From assembly GCA_964465355.1 (NCBI GenBank), contig CAYXJZ010000091.1, positions 1-12,677 on the forward strand: a stretch of 12,677 nt of DNA. Reading direction: 5' to 3'. The number at the start of each line of letters is the position of its first letter. The first letter of the stretch is position 1. The stretch is from JAABTL01 sp964465355 (GTDB lineage: Bacteria; Deinococcota; Deinococci; Deinococcales; Trueperaceae). Below the pieces are notes generated by a model. That model was not told the origin of the DNA and ran no database searches. It saw nothing but the letters and a program-made list of their open reading frames with translations. The translations under genes were made by a program, and so were the position numbers. Shown in pieces: positions 1 through 7,140 of this stretch.

Positions 1-351
1 GCACACCGCGCCGACGCTCAGGCGCTCGCCTTCCATGCCGAGGGCCTGCACCAGGTCGGGGCGCAGCGGCTGCACCGCCTTGGCGCACAGCCGCCGCACC
101 CGGCCTGGCGTGTCGTCGCCGGCCAGGGTGGTGAGGTCGATGAGGGTGATGGCCTTGAGCAGCCAGGCCGCCTGGGCAGCCTGCTTGACGCTGCGCCGGG
201 TGGTGAGGGTGGCGGCGCGCCGTTCGCTGGCGGAGCGGTCCACCCGCACGCTGGCCACCCAGTCCAGGTCGAGGGCGCAGCCGGGGTTGCGCGGCAGGGG
301 GCCGGACGGGACGACCGGATGGGCGGGTACGTGGATCGCTGGCAGCGACAT
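1..351 (-). CDS. deoC: Deoxyribose-phosphate aldolase (N-terminal part, runs off the left edge)
   Basis: Class I aldolase that splits 2-deoxyribose-5-phosphate into glyceraldehyde-3-phosphate and acetaldehyde in deoxynucleoside salvage; cytosolic. The 117 visible codons run unbroken to the window edge. The diagnostic stretch is at residues 65-95, with LLKAITLIDLTTLAGDD followed by RVRRLCAKA, and the frame ends entering the conserved VGAVC strand. Residues 22-60 (a DLDWV segment, then ERRAATL and TRRSVKQ) resemble the longer N-terminus of the eukaryotic/actinobacterial-type enzyme rather than the short E. coli form. The Schiff-base lysine lies outside the window. The ATG at 351 is preceded by GGAGGT (plus-strand 361-366) at 9 nt. 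It is divergent from the signalling genes; a weak TAGACT -10 (plus 376-381) is the only promoter hint. The other reading frames over this stretch are shadows. Confidence 0.9.
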   Translation of the reverse strand, partial: MSLPAIHVPAHPVVPSGPLPRNPGCALDLDWVASVRVDRSASERRAATLTTRRSVKQAAQAAWLLKAITLIDLTTLAGDDTPGRVRRLCAKAVQPLRPDLVQALGMEGERLSVGAVC

Positions 352-469
352 GGCGAGCGGACCTCCGGAGGGACCAGTCTAGCCCGTGGTAGGCACGAGG
401 GGATCGTGCTCGATGCGATAGCCCAGTAGGCCATACTGGCCTCATGGACCGAAGAGGCTTGGGCCCCGG

Positions 470-1687
470 GTGCGGGCCGTGGCGTGTTGGCGCGGCGGGC
501 AGGCCGACCGCCCCGTGACCGCTCGTGCAGCGCACGTGGTCGTGCTCGACGACGACGAGCTCGTCGGCGCGACCATCGGCATGATCGCTGAGGACGCCGG
601 CTTCCAGACCACCGTGACCAGCCGCTTCAGCGCCTTCTGGGAGGCCGTGCTCTCCCACAGCCCTTCGCACGTGACGCTCGACCTTGGCATGCCTGACGTC
701 GACGGGGTCGAGGCGTTGGGGAGGCTGGCGGAAGCCGGCTACCGCGGGTCGGTCATCATCTCGAGCGGGCTCGACCGCCGAGTGCTGGAGGCGGCGCGAC
801 TGTCGGCGTCCGAGCATGGGCTCTTCGTCGCTGGCATCCTCCCCAAGCCCTTCGTCCCTGCCGAATTGCGCGCCTTGCTCGCCGCCGACCCCCCGGCCCC
901 GGTGGGGCGGCTGGGCACCGCCACAGCTCCTGGTGCATGGGCGCTGAAGCGGGCCATCGGCCTTGGGCTCGTCACGGTCGAGTACCAGCCCAAGGTGCGC
1001 TGCCACGACCTCGACGTCATCGGCTACGAGGCGCTCGCCCGTTGGAACGACCCGGAGCTGGGCACCGTGCGGCCCGATGTGTTCGTGCGCATCGCCGAGC
1101 AAGAGGGACTGATCGGCGAGCTCACCCAGCACGTGTTCGCCAGCGCGCTCGCTTGGCTCGCCCAGGAGTTCCCCGACGGTGCCACCCATGTGTCGCTCAA
1201 TCTCTCCGCACGTTCGCTCGGCGGCTTCGAGATCCTCGATGTCATCGACGCCTTGTGCACGGCACACGCTGTGCCGGCGTCACGGCTGGTGCTCGAACTG
1301 ACCGAGACCGCCTCATTGGAGGACGAGGTCCTGGCGCTCGACGTGCTCACGAGGCTGCGCATCAAGGGCTGCGCCCTGTCGATCGACGACTTCGGCACGG
1401 GGCACTCCACACTGGTGCAGCTCGCACGCCAGCCCTTCACCGACCTGAAGATCGACAAGCAGTTCGTCCAACCGCTCGCTCACTCGCCGGAAGCGCGCAC
1501 GATCGTCCGCGCGATGGTGGGACTCGCACACGGCCTCGGGCTGACGGCCACAGCCGAGGGGGTCGAGGACGCCGCCGCGCTCGAGTACCTGGTCGAGGTG
1601 GGCTGCGACCACGCGCAGGGCTACCACCTTGGCCGGCCGATGCCCGGCGAGGAGGTCGCCTCGTGGCGCCGCTCGCGACGGGTGTGA
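470..1687 (+). CDS. Response regulator with REC and EAL domains (predicted c-di-GMP phosphodiesterase)
   Basis: Likely a phosphorylation-controlled enzyme that hydrolyses cyclic di-GMP to pGpG in the cytosol. The REC domain spans about residues 22-138, with acidic pocket DDD at 27-29, phospho-acceptor D71 in LDLGMPDVDG and the conserved lysine K126 in PKPF. The EAL domain spans about 155-400. Its signature and metal/catalytic residues all appear intact: E187 in YEALARW, N244 in SLNLSARS, E276 in ELTE, D306-D307 in DDFGTG, K327 in LKID, E363 in TAEGVED and Q383 in QGYHLGRP. An active phosphodiesterase is therefore expected, and there is no GGDEF partner. The start is uncertain: GTG at 470 gives the full frame, but GTG at 515 puts the start just before the first REC strand and overlaps the stop of a short upstream ORF. 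The histidine kinase follows after 26 nt and is the obvious partner (inference). Confidence 0.93.
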   Translation: MRAVACWRGGQADRPVTARAAHVVVLDDDELVGATIGMIAEDAGFQTTVTSRFSAFWEAVLSHSPSHVTLDLGMPDVDGVEALGRLAEAGYRGSVIISSGLDRRVLEAARLSASEHGLFVAGILPKPFVPAELRALLAADPPAPVGRLGTATAPGAWALKRAIGLGLVTVEYQPKVRCHDLDVIGYEALARWNDPELGTVRPDVFVRIAEQEGLIGELTQHVFASALAWLAQEFPDGATHVSLNLSARSLGGFEILDVIDALCTAHAVPASRLVLELTETASLEDEVLALDVLTRLRIKGCALSIDDFGTGHSTLVQLARQPFTDLKIDKQFVQPLAHSPEARTIVRAMVGLAHGLGLTATAEGVEDAAALEYLVEVGCDHAQGYHLGRPMPGEEVASWRRSRRV

Positions 1688-1713
1688 ATCCGCCGGGATC
1701 GAGGCAGGCGCCC

Positions 1714-3057
1714 ATGTCGACGGCCGCTCAGCTCGCCGGCTGGCGTCACCGCGTCCTGCAGCGGTTGCTGAACGCCACTGTGATCGCGTCCGCGGTCGCC
1801 TACGCCCCAGCCGCATGGGCATCTGCGCGCGACGGCGTCTGGCCGATCCTGGTGATCAACACGCTGGTGTGGGTCCTGGTCGCCGGCCTGGCCTTCTGGC
1901 GCAAGGGCTCGTATGCGGTGCGGGCCGGTGCCTACGTGGGCATCTGGCTTGCGTTCTCCGTCACGCTGGTGGTGCTGCTTGGACCGGTCGGTGCCGGCGC
2001 CGTGTGGCTTCTGGCAGCCCCCCTGCTCGCCACCGTGCTCTTCGGAGGCCGTGGTGGATGGCAGACGGTCGCCGGGGTGGCCTTGTTCGCCGTCGGATAC
2101 GCCGCCGTCCTCCAGTGGTTCGAACCCGCACGCTTGCCCGGCGTTCCCGGTTCTGGCTACAACGAGGGTACGTGGGCAGCAACGGCGGGCAGCCTCGTGT
2201 TCCTTGCCATCCTGCTGGTAGGCGCCACCAGCGCGCTCCTCGACGGGATGGGGAGCTATGCCGAGCGGCTGCGGTCCGCGAACGAACGCCTGACCGAGGC
2301 TCTGTCCGAGCGGGAACGTCTCGAGGCGACGCTGGTGGCGACGGAGAAGGCCCGTGCGCTCGGTTCGCTGGCAGCAGGCATCGCGCACGACCTCAACAAC
2401 CTGCTCGTGCCGATCACCGTCGCCGGCACGGCAGCGCGCGACGCCAGCGACGACCGGCGCCAACGCGAACGACTCGACCTGGTGCTGGGCGCAGCCGACC
2501 GGGCGCGGATGCTGGCGCGTCGGGTGCTGGCGTTCAGCCGCGAGGGGGTGCCGCAGCGGCACGCGGTGGCGGTGGCGCCGCTGGTCGGCGACATCGTCGG
2601 CCTCGTGCGAGCGTCCGCGCCTCCGAACGTGTCCGTGCGTATGGAGGTGGAACCAGCGGCTGGGGAGGTGCTGGCTGACCCAGGCGAAGTGCAGCAGGTG
2701 GTCATGAACCTGTGCACCAACGCCGTGCGTGCCATGACAGCGCTCGGGGGAACGATGGTCGTCCGCCTGCAACGGGTTGCGGCGGAAGGCGTGGTGCTCG
2801 AGGTGGTCGACGATGGGCCTGGCATGGACGCGGCCACGCTGGCGCGGGCATTCGAACCGTACTTCACGACCTATCGTGATGGCGACGGCACCGGCCTCGG
2901 ACTCGCGATCATTCGCCACATCGTGGACTCGCTCGGCGGCACGGTGTCGCTCGACTCGGCACCTGGGCGCGGAACCCGCGCCATCGTGCGCCTTCCAGCG
3001 ATCATGGCCGGTGCGGCTTCCGACGACCGCGAAGACGCAATGCGTCCACAACGTTGA
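1714..3057 (+). CDS. Membrane sensor histidine kinase (HisKA plus HATPase_c)
   Basis: Predicted 447-residue inner-membrane kinase that autophosphorylates on histidine and passes phosphate to a response regulator, most simply the REC-EAL protein encoded just upstream. Residues 20-175 hold about six hydrophobic helices with almost no periplasmic domain, so the stimulus is probably sensed in or at the membrane. A short coiled coil follows (180-212). The H-box AGIAHDLNNLL has H225, and the ATPase domain carries the N-box (N332 and N336 in NLCTNAVRAM), G1 (DDGPGMD, 366-372) and G2 (GTGLGLAI, 392-399). The H-box resembles NtrB-type kinases that lack HAMP. ATG 1714 was chosen because the frame upstream of it lies inside the EAL gene; only a weak GAGGCAGG precedes it. 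The C-terminal residues after LPAIM are low-complexity. The stop codon sits inside the next gene's -35 box. Confidence 0.93.
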   Translation: MSTAAQLAGWRHRVLQRLLNATVIASAVAYAPAAWASARDGVWPILVINTLVWVLVAGLAFWRKGSYAVRAGAYVGIWLAFSVTLVVLLGPVGAGAVWLLAAPLLATVLFGGRGGWQTVAGVALFAVGYAAVLQWFEPARLPGVPGSGYNEGTWAATAGSLVFLAILLVGATSALLDGMGSYAERLRSANERLTEALSERERLEATLVATEKARALGSLAAGIAHDLNNLLVPITVAGTAARDASDDRRQRERLDLVLGAADRARMLARRVLAFSREGVPQRHAVAVAPLVGDIVGLVRASAPPNVSVRMEVEPAAGEVLADPGEVQQVVMNLCTNAVRAMTALGGTMVVRLQRVAAEGVVLEVVDDGPGMDAATLARAFEPYFTTYRDGDGTGLGLAIIRHIVDSLGGTVSLDSAPGRGTRAIVRLPAIMAGAASDDREDAMRPQR

Positions 3058-3083
3058 CACGGACGACGCGTTCCGCCTAACAT
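3054..3083 (+). promoter_or_regulatory. Sigma-70-like promoter for the Lrp/AsnC gene
   Basis: A perfect TTGACA -35 (3054-3059) and TAACAT -10 (3078-3083) are separated by 18 bp. Transcription would start near 3090, leaving about 40 nt of leader before the start codon and its AGGAGGT site (3120-3126). The -35 box overlaps the TGA stop of the histidine kinase gene. The same 18-bp spacing recurs at 11211 and 11951. Confidence 0.7.
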
Positions 3084-3129
3084 CCGGCATCCAGCGACGC
3101 AACACGCGATCCTCGGACCAGGAGGTCGG

Positions 3130-3609
3130 ATGGCGCCTCATCGCTACCATCAACTCGATCCCACTGATCGCGCCATCGTCGACGCGCTGCGCCAGGATGG
3201 GCGCCGCCCCTACCGTGAGATCGCCCGCGAGCTCGGCGTCTCGGAGTCGAAGGTGCGCAAACGGGCCAAGAGGCTGCTCGACAGCGGCTACATCCGCATC
3301 CTGGCGATGAGCAACGCCATCGCCCTTGGCGTGCCGGTGCTGGCCACCACCTTCGCCAAGGTCAGCCCCGGCACCCTACAGGACGTGGTCGACCGCCTCT
3401 CACGCGACAGGCGCGTGCGCTACCTGGCGGTGGGCGTGGGCGGCCACAACCTGGTGTTCGAGTCGCTGCATACCTCCAACACCGACCTGCACGGCTTCAT
3501 CCAGGGCACCCTCGGCATCGACGGCATCATCAGCAGCGAGACCATGCAGGTGGTGAAGATCGAGAAAGCCGTATGGGACTGGGAGGTCCCCCAGCCCGCC
3601 CCGGACTGA
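3130..3609 (+). CDS. Lrp/AsnC-family transcriptional regulator
   Basis: A 159-residue DNA-binding regulator of the leucine-responsive/asparagine family, which usually senses amino acids and controls their uptake or metabolism. The N-terminal helix-turn-helix occupies about residues 8-52 (LDPTDRAIVDALRQDGR, then YREIARELGVSESKVRKRAKRLLDSGYI). The rest is the ligand-binding/oligomerisation domain of the family, with the turn VRYLAVGVGGHNLVFE and a C-terminal VVKIEKAVWDW strand. ATG 3130 has AGGAGGT ending 3 nt upstream. Its own promoter separates it from the signalling genes. It stands just upstream of the uptake and amino-acid enzyme genes, so it probably controls them, with an amino acid as effector (inference from position). 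No clear promoter or operator was seen in the 103 nt after it. Confidence 0.93.
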   Translation: MAPHRYHQLDPTDRAIVDALRQDGRRPYREIARELGVSESKVRKRAKRLLDSGYIRILAMSNAIALGVPVLATTFAKVSPGTLQDVVDRLSRDRRVRYLAVGVGGHNLVFESLHTSNTDLHGFIQGTLGIDGIISSETMQVVKIEKAVWDWEVPQPAPD

Positions 3610-3712
3610 CCCATCGTCGCCATCCGCCTGCCGGGCGACCGTCTGCGCCCGCCTGCGGCCCTTCCCACCCCTCTCCGTGACGCCCGCGTCGCACCCCAAC
3701 CGAGGAGGAACC

Positions 3713-5218
3713 ATGGCACGCCCACTCGCCCTCGCCATCTCGCTCGTCCTGGCCGTTGCTGGATCGGCGGCCGCCCAGACCAGCGGAGGCACCCTGATCG
3801 CAGCCTGGGCCCAGGAACCCGTCGGCTTCGACCCCCACATCACCAGCGCCATGTCGAGCCACCAGGTGCTCACCAACGTGATCGACAACCTCGTCACCCT
3901 CGACGCCGAGCAGAACGTCACGCCTGCCCTGGCCGAGTCATGGGACATCAGCGAGGACGGCCTGACGCTCACCTTCCACCTGCGCCAAGGCGTGAGCTTC
4001 AGCAATGGCACGCCACTGGTGGCGGGCCACTTCAAGGTGGTGTTCGATCGCCTGCTCGACCCGGCCACCGGCTCCGGCGCCTCATGGCGCATGGGCACCG
4101 TCACCGGCGTCGAGGCACCGGACGACAGCACCCTGGTGCTGAGCCTGTCCGTGCCTTCACCCTCGTTGCTCGGCCACCTCGCGGTCTCCAAGGCCCTCGG
4201 GGTCTTCGACCCGGCCGGCGTGGACGACGGCACCGTCAACACCCGCCCGGTCGGCACCGGCCCCTTCATGATCAGCGACTTCCAGCCAGGCACCCGTGTC
4301 CTGCTCGAGCGCAACCCCCACTACTGGCAGGACGGCCTGCCCTACCTCGACGCGGTGGACATCCGCATCATCGGCGACGAGACGGTGCGCCGCACCGCCC
4401 TGGTGACCGGCGAGGTCGACTGGTCCTTCGCCATCCCCGCCCAGTCGGTGGAGGAGCTCTCGGCCCGCGACGACGTGGTGGTCGACCTCACCCCAGCCGG
4501 CGCCTACTACTACATCGGCGTCAACATGCGCGACGGCCCCTTGGCCGACGAGCGCGTGCGGCAGGCCATCGCCTTCGCCATCAACCGCCAGAACATCGGC
4601 CTGGCCGCGGAGTTCGGCAACGCCGCCGTCACCCAGGATCCCATCCCGGCCAACTCGGCCTGGCACTTCGGCTACGAGCCGTACGGGCAGGACCTGGAGC
4701 GGGCGCGAGCGCTGATGGCCGAGGCCGGCTACGCCGACGGCTTCGAGATGGAGATCATGCCCACCAGCGAGATCGAGCCCACCATCCGCGCCGCGCAGGT
4801 GGTGCAGGCCGACCTGGCCGCCATCGGCATCCGCGCATCCATCCGCACCTTGGAGTGGGCCGAGTGGCTGCAGGAGCAGGGGGATGGCAACTACGACACC
4901 TACATCTGCTCCTGGAACGGCCTGGTCGATCCAGACGACTTCTACTACGCCCAGCACCGCACCGGCGAGGTCTTCAACTTCACCGGCTACAGCAACCCCA
5001 CCGTCGACCAGCTGCTGGACGAGGCAAGGGTGCTGCCCACCTTCGAGGAGCGCTACCCACTCTACCAGCAGGTGAACCAGGCGATCGTCGACGACGCGCC
5101 ATACATCTACCTCTACAACCCGCTGCAGATCCATGCATACGGGCCGCACGTCAACGGCTTCGCCTCGCGCGCCGACCAGTCCGTGCGCTTCCACGAGACT
5201 TGGCTGGGCGAGCGCTGA
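3713..5218 (+). CDS. ABC transporter solute-binding protein, family 5 (peptide/Opp-Dpp type)
   Basis: Extracytoplasmic binding protein (501 residues) that delivers a small peptide or related solute to the two permeases downstream. The N-terminus is a Sec signal: positive MAR, a hydrophobic core (5-17), and a likely cleavage after SAAA at residue 21. No lipobox cysteine is visible. Family 5 features follow: GGTLIAAWAQEPVGFDPH near the mature N-terminus, LAESWDISEDGLTLTFHLR, VGTGPFMISDFQPG and ERNPHYW, then VRQAIAFAINR. The family covers di- and oligopeptides, nickel, glutathione and some sugars, so the substrate cannot be read from sequence. ATG 3713 follows GAGGAGGAA (3702-3710), making it preferable to the upstream in-frame GTG at 3677. 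The neighbouring PLP enzyme and racemase suggest an amino-acid-containing solute (inference). Confidence 0.93.
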   Translation: MARPLALAISLVLAVAGSAAAQTSGGTLIAAWAQEPVGFDPHITSAMSSHQVLTNVIDNLVTLDAEQNVTPALAESWDISEDGLTLTFHLRQGVSFSNGTPLVAGHFKVVFDRLLDPATGSGASWRMGTVTGVEAPDDSTLVLSLSVPSPSLLGHLAVSKALGVFDPAGVDDGTVNTRPVGTGPFMISDFQPGTRVLLERNPHYWQDGLPYLDAVDIRIIGDETVRRTALVTGEVDWSFAIPAQSVEELSARDDVVVDLTPAGAYYYIGVNMRDGPLADERVRQAIAFAINRQNIGLAAEFGNAAVTQDPIPANSAWHFGYEPYGQDLERARALMAEAGYADGFEMEIMPTSEIEPTIRAAQVVQADLAAIGIRASIRTLEWAEWLQEQGDGNYDTYICSWNGLVDPDDFYYAQHRTGEVFNFTGYSNPTVDQLLDEARVLPTFEERYPLYQQVNQAIVDDAPYIYLYNPLQIHAYGPHVNGFASRADQSVRFHETWLGER

Positions 5219-5235
5219 ACCAGGGTTGATCCGAT

Positions 5236-5268
5236 GCGATCTGCGCGGGCCTGCCCCGCGCGGATCGC
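5236..5268 (+). other. Strong stem-loop between binding-protein and permease genes
   Basis: Left arm GCGATC-T-GCGCGGG (5236-5249) pairs with right arm CCCGCGC-G-GATCGC (5255-5268), giving 14 pairs including one U-G, around a 5-nt loop. It begins 17 nt after the binding-protein stop. No T-run follows, so it is not a classic intrinsic terminator. In many binding-protein operons such a hairpin protects the upstream mRNA and lowers permease expression; that role here is inferred. Confidence 0.7.
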
Positions 5269-5301
5269 CCCCGTCCTGCACACCTGCCTAAGGGGTCGCG
5301 C

Positions 5302-6252
5302 ATGAGCCTGGCCTACGTCCTCAAGCGCATCGGCGCCATGCTGTTCGTGCTCTTCGGCGTCAGCGTGCTGACCTTCGCCATCATCCCCTTGCTGCCAGGC
5401 AGCCCCGCCCGCGTGACCTTGGGCGTCCAGGCCACACCGGAGTCGGTGGCGGCCCTCGAGCGTCGCATGGGCCTCGACCGGCCGCTGCCCGAGCAGTACC
5501 TGCGCTGGATCGGCGGCATCCTCAGCCGCGGCGATTTCGGCCAGAGCCTCATCAGCGGCTCGCCCATCCGCGCCGAGGTGCTGCGGCGCATGCCCGCCAC
5601 CTTCAGCCTTGCGCTGGTGGCGCTGCTGATCGGCCTCGCCATCGCCATCCCCGCCGGCTTCCTCGCCGCCCTCAAGCCAGGCGGTCGCCGCGACCTCGGC
5701 GTGTCGGTGCTGAGCCAGCTCGGCGTCTCGGTGCCCGACTTCTGGATGGGGATCCTGCTCATCCTGCTCTTCTCCGAGACCCTCGGCTGGCTGCCCTCGC
5801 TTGGCTACCGGCCGCTGTCGGACGGCTTCGGGCCATGGGCCCGGCATATCTTCCTGCCCGCATTGACCGTCGGCATCATCAGCGGCGCGATCATGACCCG
5901 CTTCGTGCGCTCCGCCCTGATCGAGGTGCTTGGCCAGGACTATGTGCGCACCGCGCGCGCCAAGGGCGTGCCCGGCTTGGCCGTCGTCATCAAGCACGTC
6001 AGCCGCAACGCCGCCATCTCCATCGTCACCATCGTCGGCCTGCAGATGGCCACCCTGCTATCGGCTGTCGTGGTGGTCGAGATCATCTTCGCCTGGCCCG
6101 GCCTCGGCCAACTGGCGCTGACGGCCACGCTGCAGCGCGACTACCCCGCGCTGCAGGCCTCCGTGCTGCTCTCGGCCGTCATCTTCACCGTCGTCAACCT
6201 GTTGACCGACCTCTCCTACACCTTCCTCGACCCACGGGTGTCGTACGCCTGA
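5302..6252 (+). CDS. ABC transporter permease, DppB/OppB type
   Basis: A 316-residue inner-membrane permease subunit that forms half of the channel for the binding protein upstream. It has the typical layout of the family: an N-terminal helix (about 8-30) followed by LLPGSPAR, a periplasmic stretch with GLDRPLPEQYLRW and RGDFGQSL, then five helices. The cytoplasmic EAA loop that docks the ATPase is at about 208-237 (EVLGQDYVRTARAKG followed by VVIKHVSRNA), and the family C-terminus LTDLSYTFLDPRV is present. ATG 5302 is preceded by AAGGGG at a usable distance. Its TGA stop shares one base with the ATG of the next permease, so the two are translationally coupled. Confidence 0.94.
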   Translation: MSLAYVLKRIGAMLFVLFGVSVLTFAIIPLLPGSPARVTLGVQATPESVAALERRMGLDRPLPEQYLRWIGGILSRGDFGQSLISGSPIRAEVLRRMPATFSLALVALLIGLAIAIPAGFLAALKPGGRRDLGVSVLSQLGVSVPDFWMGILLILLFSETLGWLPSLGYRPLSDGFGPWARHIFLPALTVGIISGAIMTRFVRSALIEVLGQDYVRTARAKGVPGLAVVIKHVSRNAAISIVTIVGLQMATLLSAVVVVEIIFAWPGLGQLALTATLQRDYPALQASVLLSAVIFTVVNLLTDLSYTFLDPRVSYA

Positions 6253-7130
6253 TGGCCACGGCTGCATCCACCGCCCCAGAGCGGCGCTCGCCGGCCGCCG
6301 ACGCCCTGCGCAAGGCGCTGCGCCACGGCCTGGTGCTGGCTGGCGGCGGCATCGTGCTGCTGCTCGGCCTCACCGCAGCCTTCGGGGGCTGGCTGGCGCC
6401 CATGGACCCCAACGTCATGGACTTCACCGCGCGCTTCGCGCCGCCTTCCTTGGCGCACCCCTTCGGCACGGACGACTTCGGCCGCGACCTCTTCTCGCGC
6501 ATCCTGCACGGCGCATCGGTCAGCGTGCGGGTGGCCTTCATCGCCGTCGGCATCTCGGGCGTGGCCGGCGTCTCCCTCGGCCTACTGGCCGGCTACCTGG
6601 GCGGCTGGGTGGACGAGGTGGTCATGCGCGTCATGGACATCTTCTTCGCCCTGCCGACGGTGCTGCTCGCCATCGTGGTCATGGCCATCCTCGGCCGCGG
6701 CGTGGAGAACGCGATGATCGCCATCGCCATCGTCTACGCGCCCATCTTCGCGCGGGTGACGCGCGGCGCCGTCATCGCCGTGCGCGACCGCGAGTTCGTC
6801 ACCGCCGCCAGGGCGCTCGGTCAAAGGCAGCTGCCCATCATGTTCACGCATGTGCTGCCCAACGCCCTCGGCCCCATCATCGTGCAGACCTCGCTGAGCC
6901 TCGCCTTCGCCATCCTGGCCGAGGCGGCGCTGTCCTTCTTCGGCCTCGGCACACAGCCACCCGACCCAAGCTGGGGCCGCATGCTGGCCGAGGGCAGGGC
7001 CTTCCTACGCCAGGCGCCATGGATGGGCATCTTCCCCGGCCTGGCCATCATGGTCTCGGTGCTTGGCTTCAACCTGCTTGGCGATGGCCTACGCGACGTG
7101 CTCGACCCGCGCTACCGAGGGCGCGCGTAG
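6252..7130 (+). CDS. ABC transporter permease, DppC/OppC type
   Basis: A 292-residue permease that completes the membrane channel with the preceding protein. The N-terminal cytoplasmic segment is followed by a helix at about 27-48, then the hallmark HPFGTDDFGRDLFSRILHGA (69-88), and further helices. The EAA loop is at about 178-205 (RDREFVTAARALG, then HVLPNALGPI). The C-terminus NLLGDGLRDVLDPRYRG is typical of DppC. ATG 6252 overlaps the previous TGA by one base; the open frame extends upstream but that part lies inside the first permease gene. No ATP-binding (DppD/DppF) gene follows, so this transporter must share ATPases encoded elsewhere or have lost them. Confidence 0.94.
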   Translation: MATAASTAPERRSPAADALRKALRHGLVLAGGGIVLLLGLTAAFGGWLAPMDPNVMDFTARFAPPSLAHPFGTDDFGRDLFSRILHGASVSVRVAFIAVGISGVAGVSLGLLAGYLGGWVDEVVMRVMDIFFALPTVLLAIVVMAILGRGVENAMIAIAIVYAPIFARVTRGAVIAVRDREFVTAARALGQRQLPIMFTHVLPNALGPIIVQTSLSLAFAILAEAALSFFGLGTQPPDPSWGRMLAEGRAFLRQAPWMGIFPGLAIMVSVLGFNLLGDGLRDVLDPRYRGRA

Positions 7131-7140
7131 GCTGAGCGCC

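Noticed and set aside
937..1713. N-terminal extension of the kinase frame into the EAL gene
   Set aside because: The translated extension is arginine-rich shadow sequence lying wholly inside the EAL coding region; ATG 1714 gives a normal membrane kinase start.
1621..3153. A 510-codon open frame on the minus strand opposite the histidine kinase gene
   Set aside because: No recognisable domain, composition rich in H, R and Q as expected for an antisense shadow in GC-rich DNA, while the plus strand has a full set of kinase motifs.
3940..5229. Long alternative plus-strand frame inside the binding-protein gene
   Set aside because: Arginine/histidine-rich frame-shifted shadow; the family 5 binding protein frame explains the region completely.
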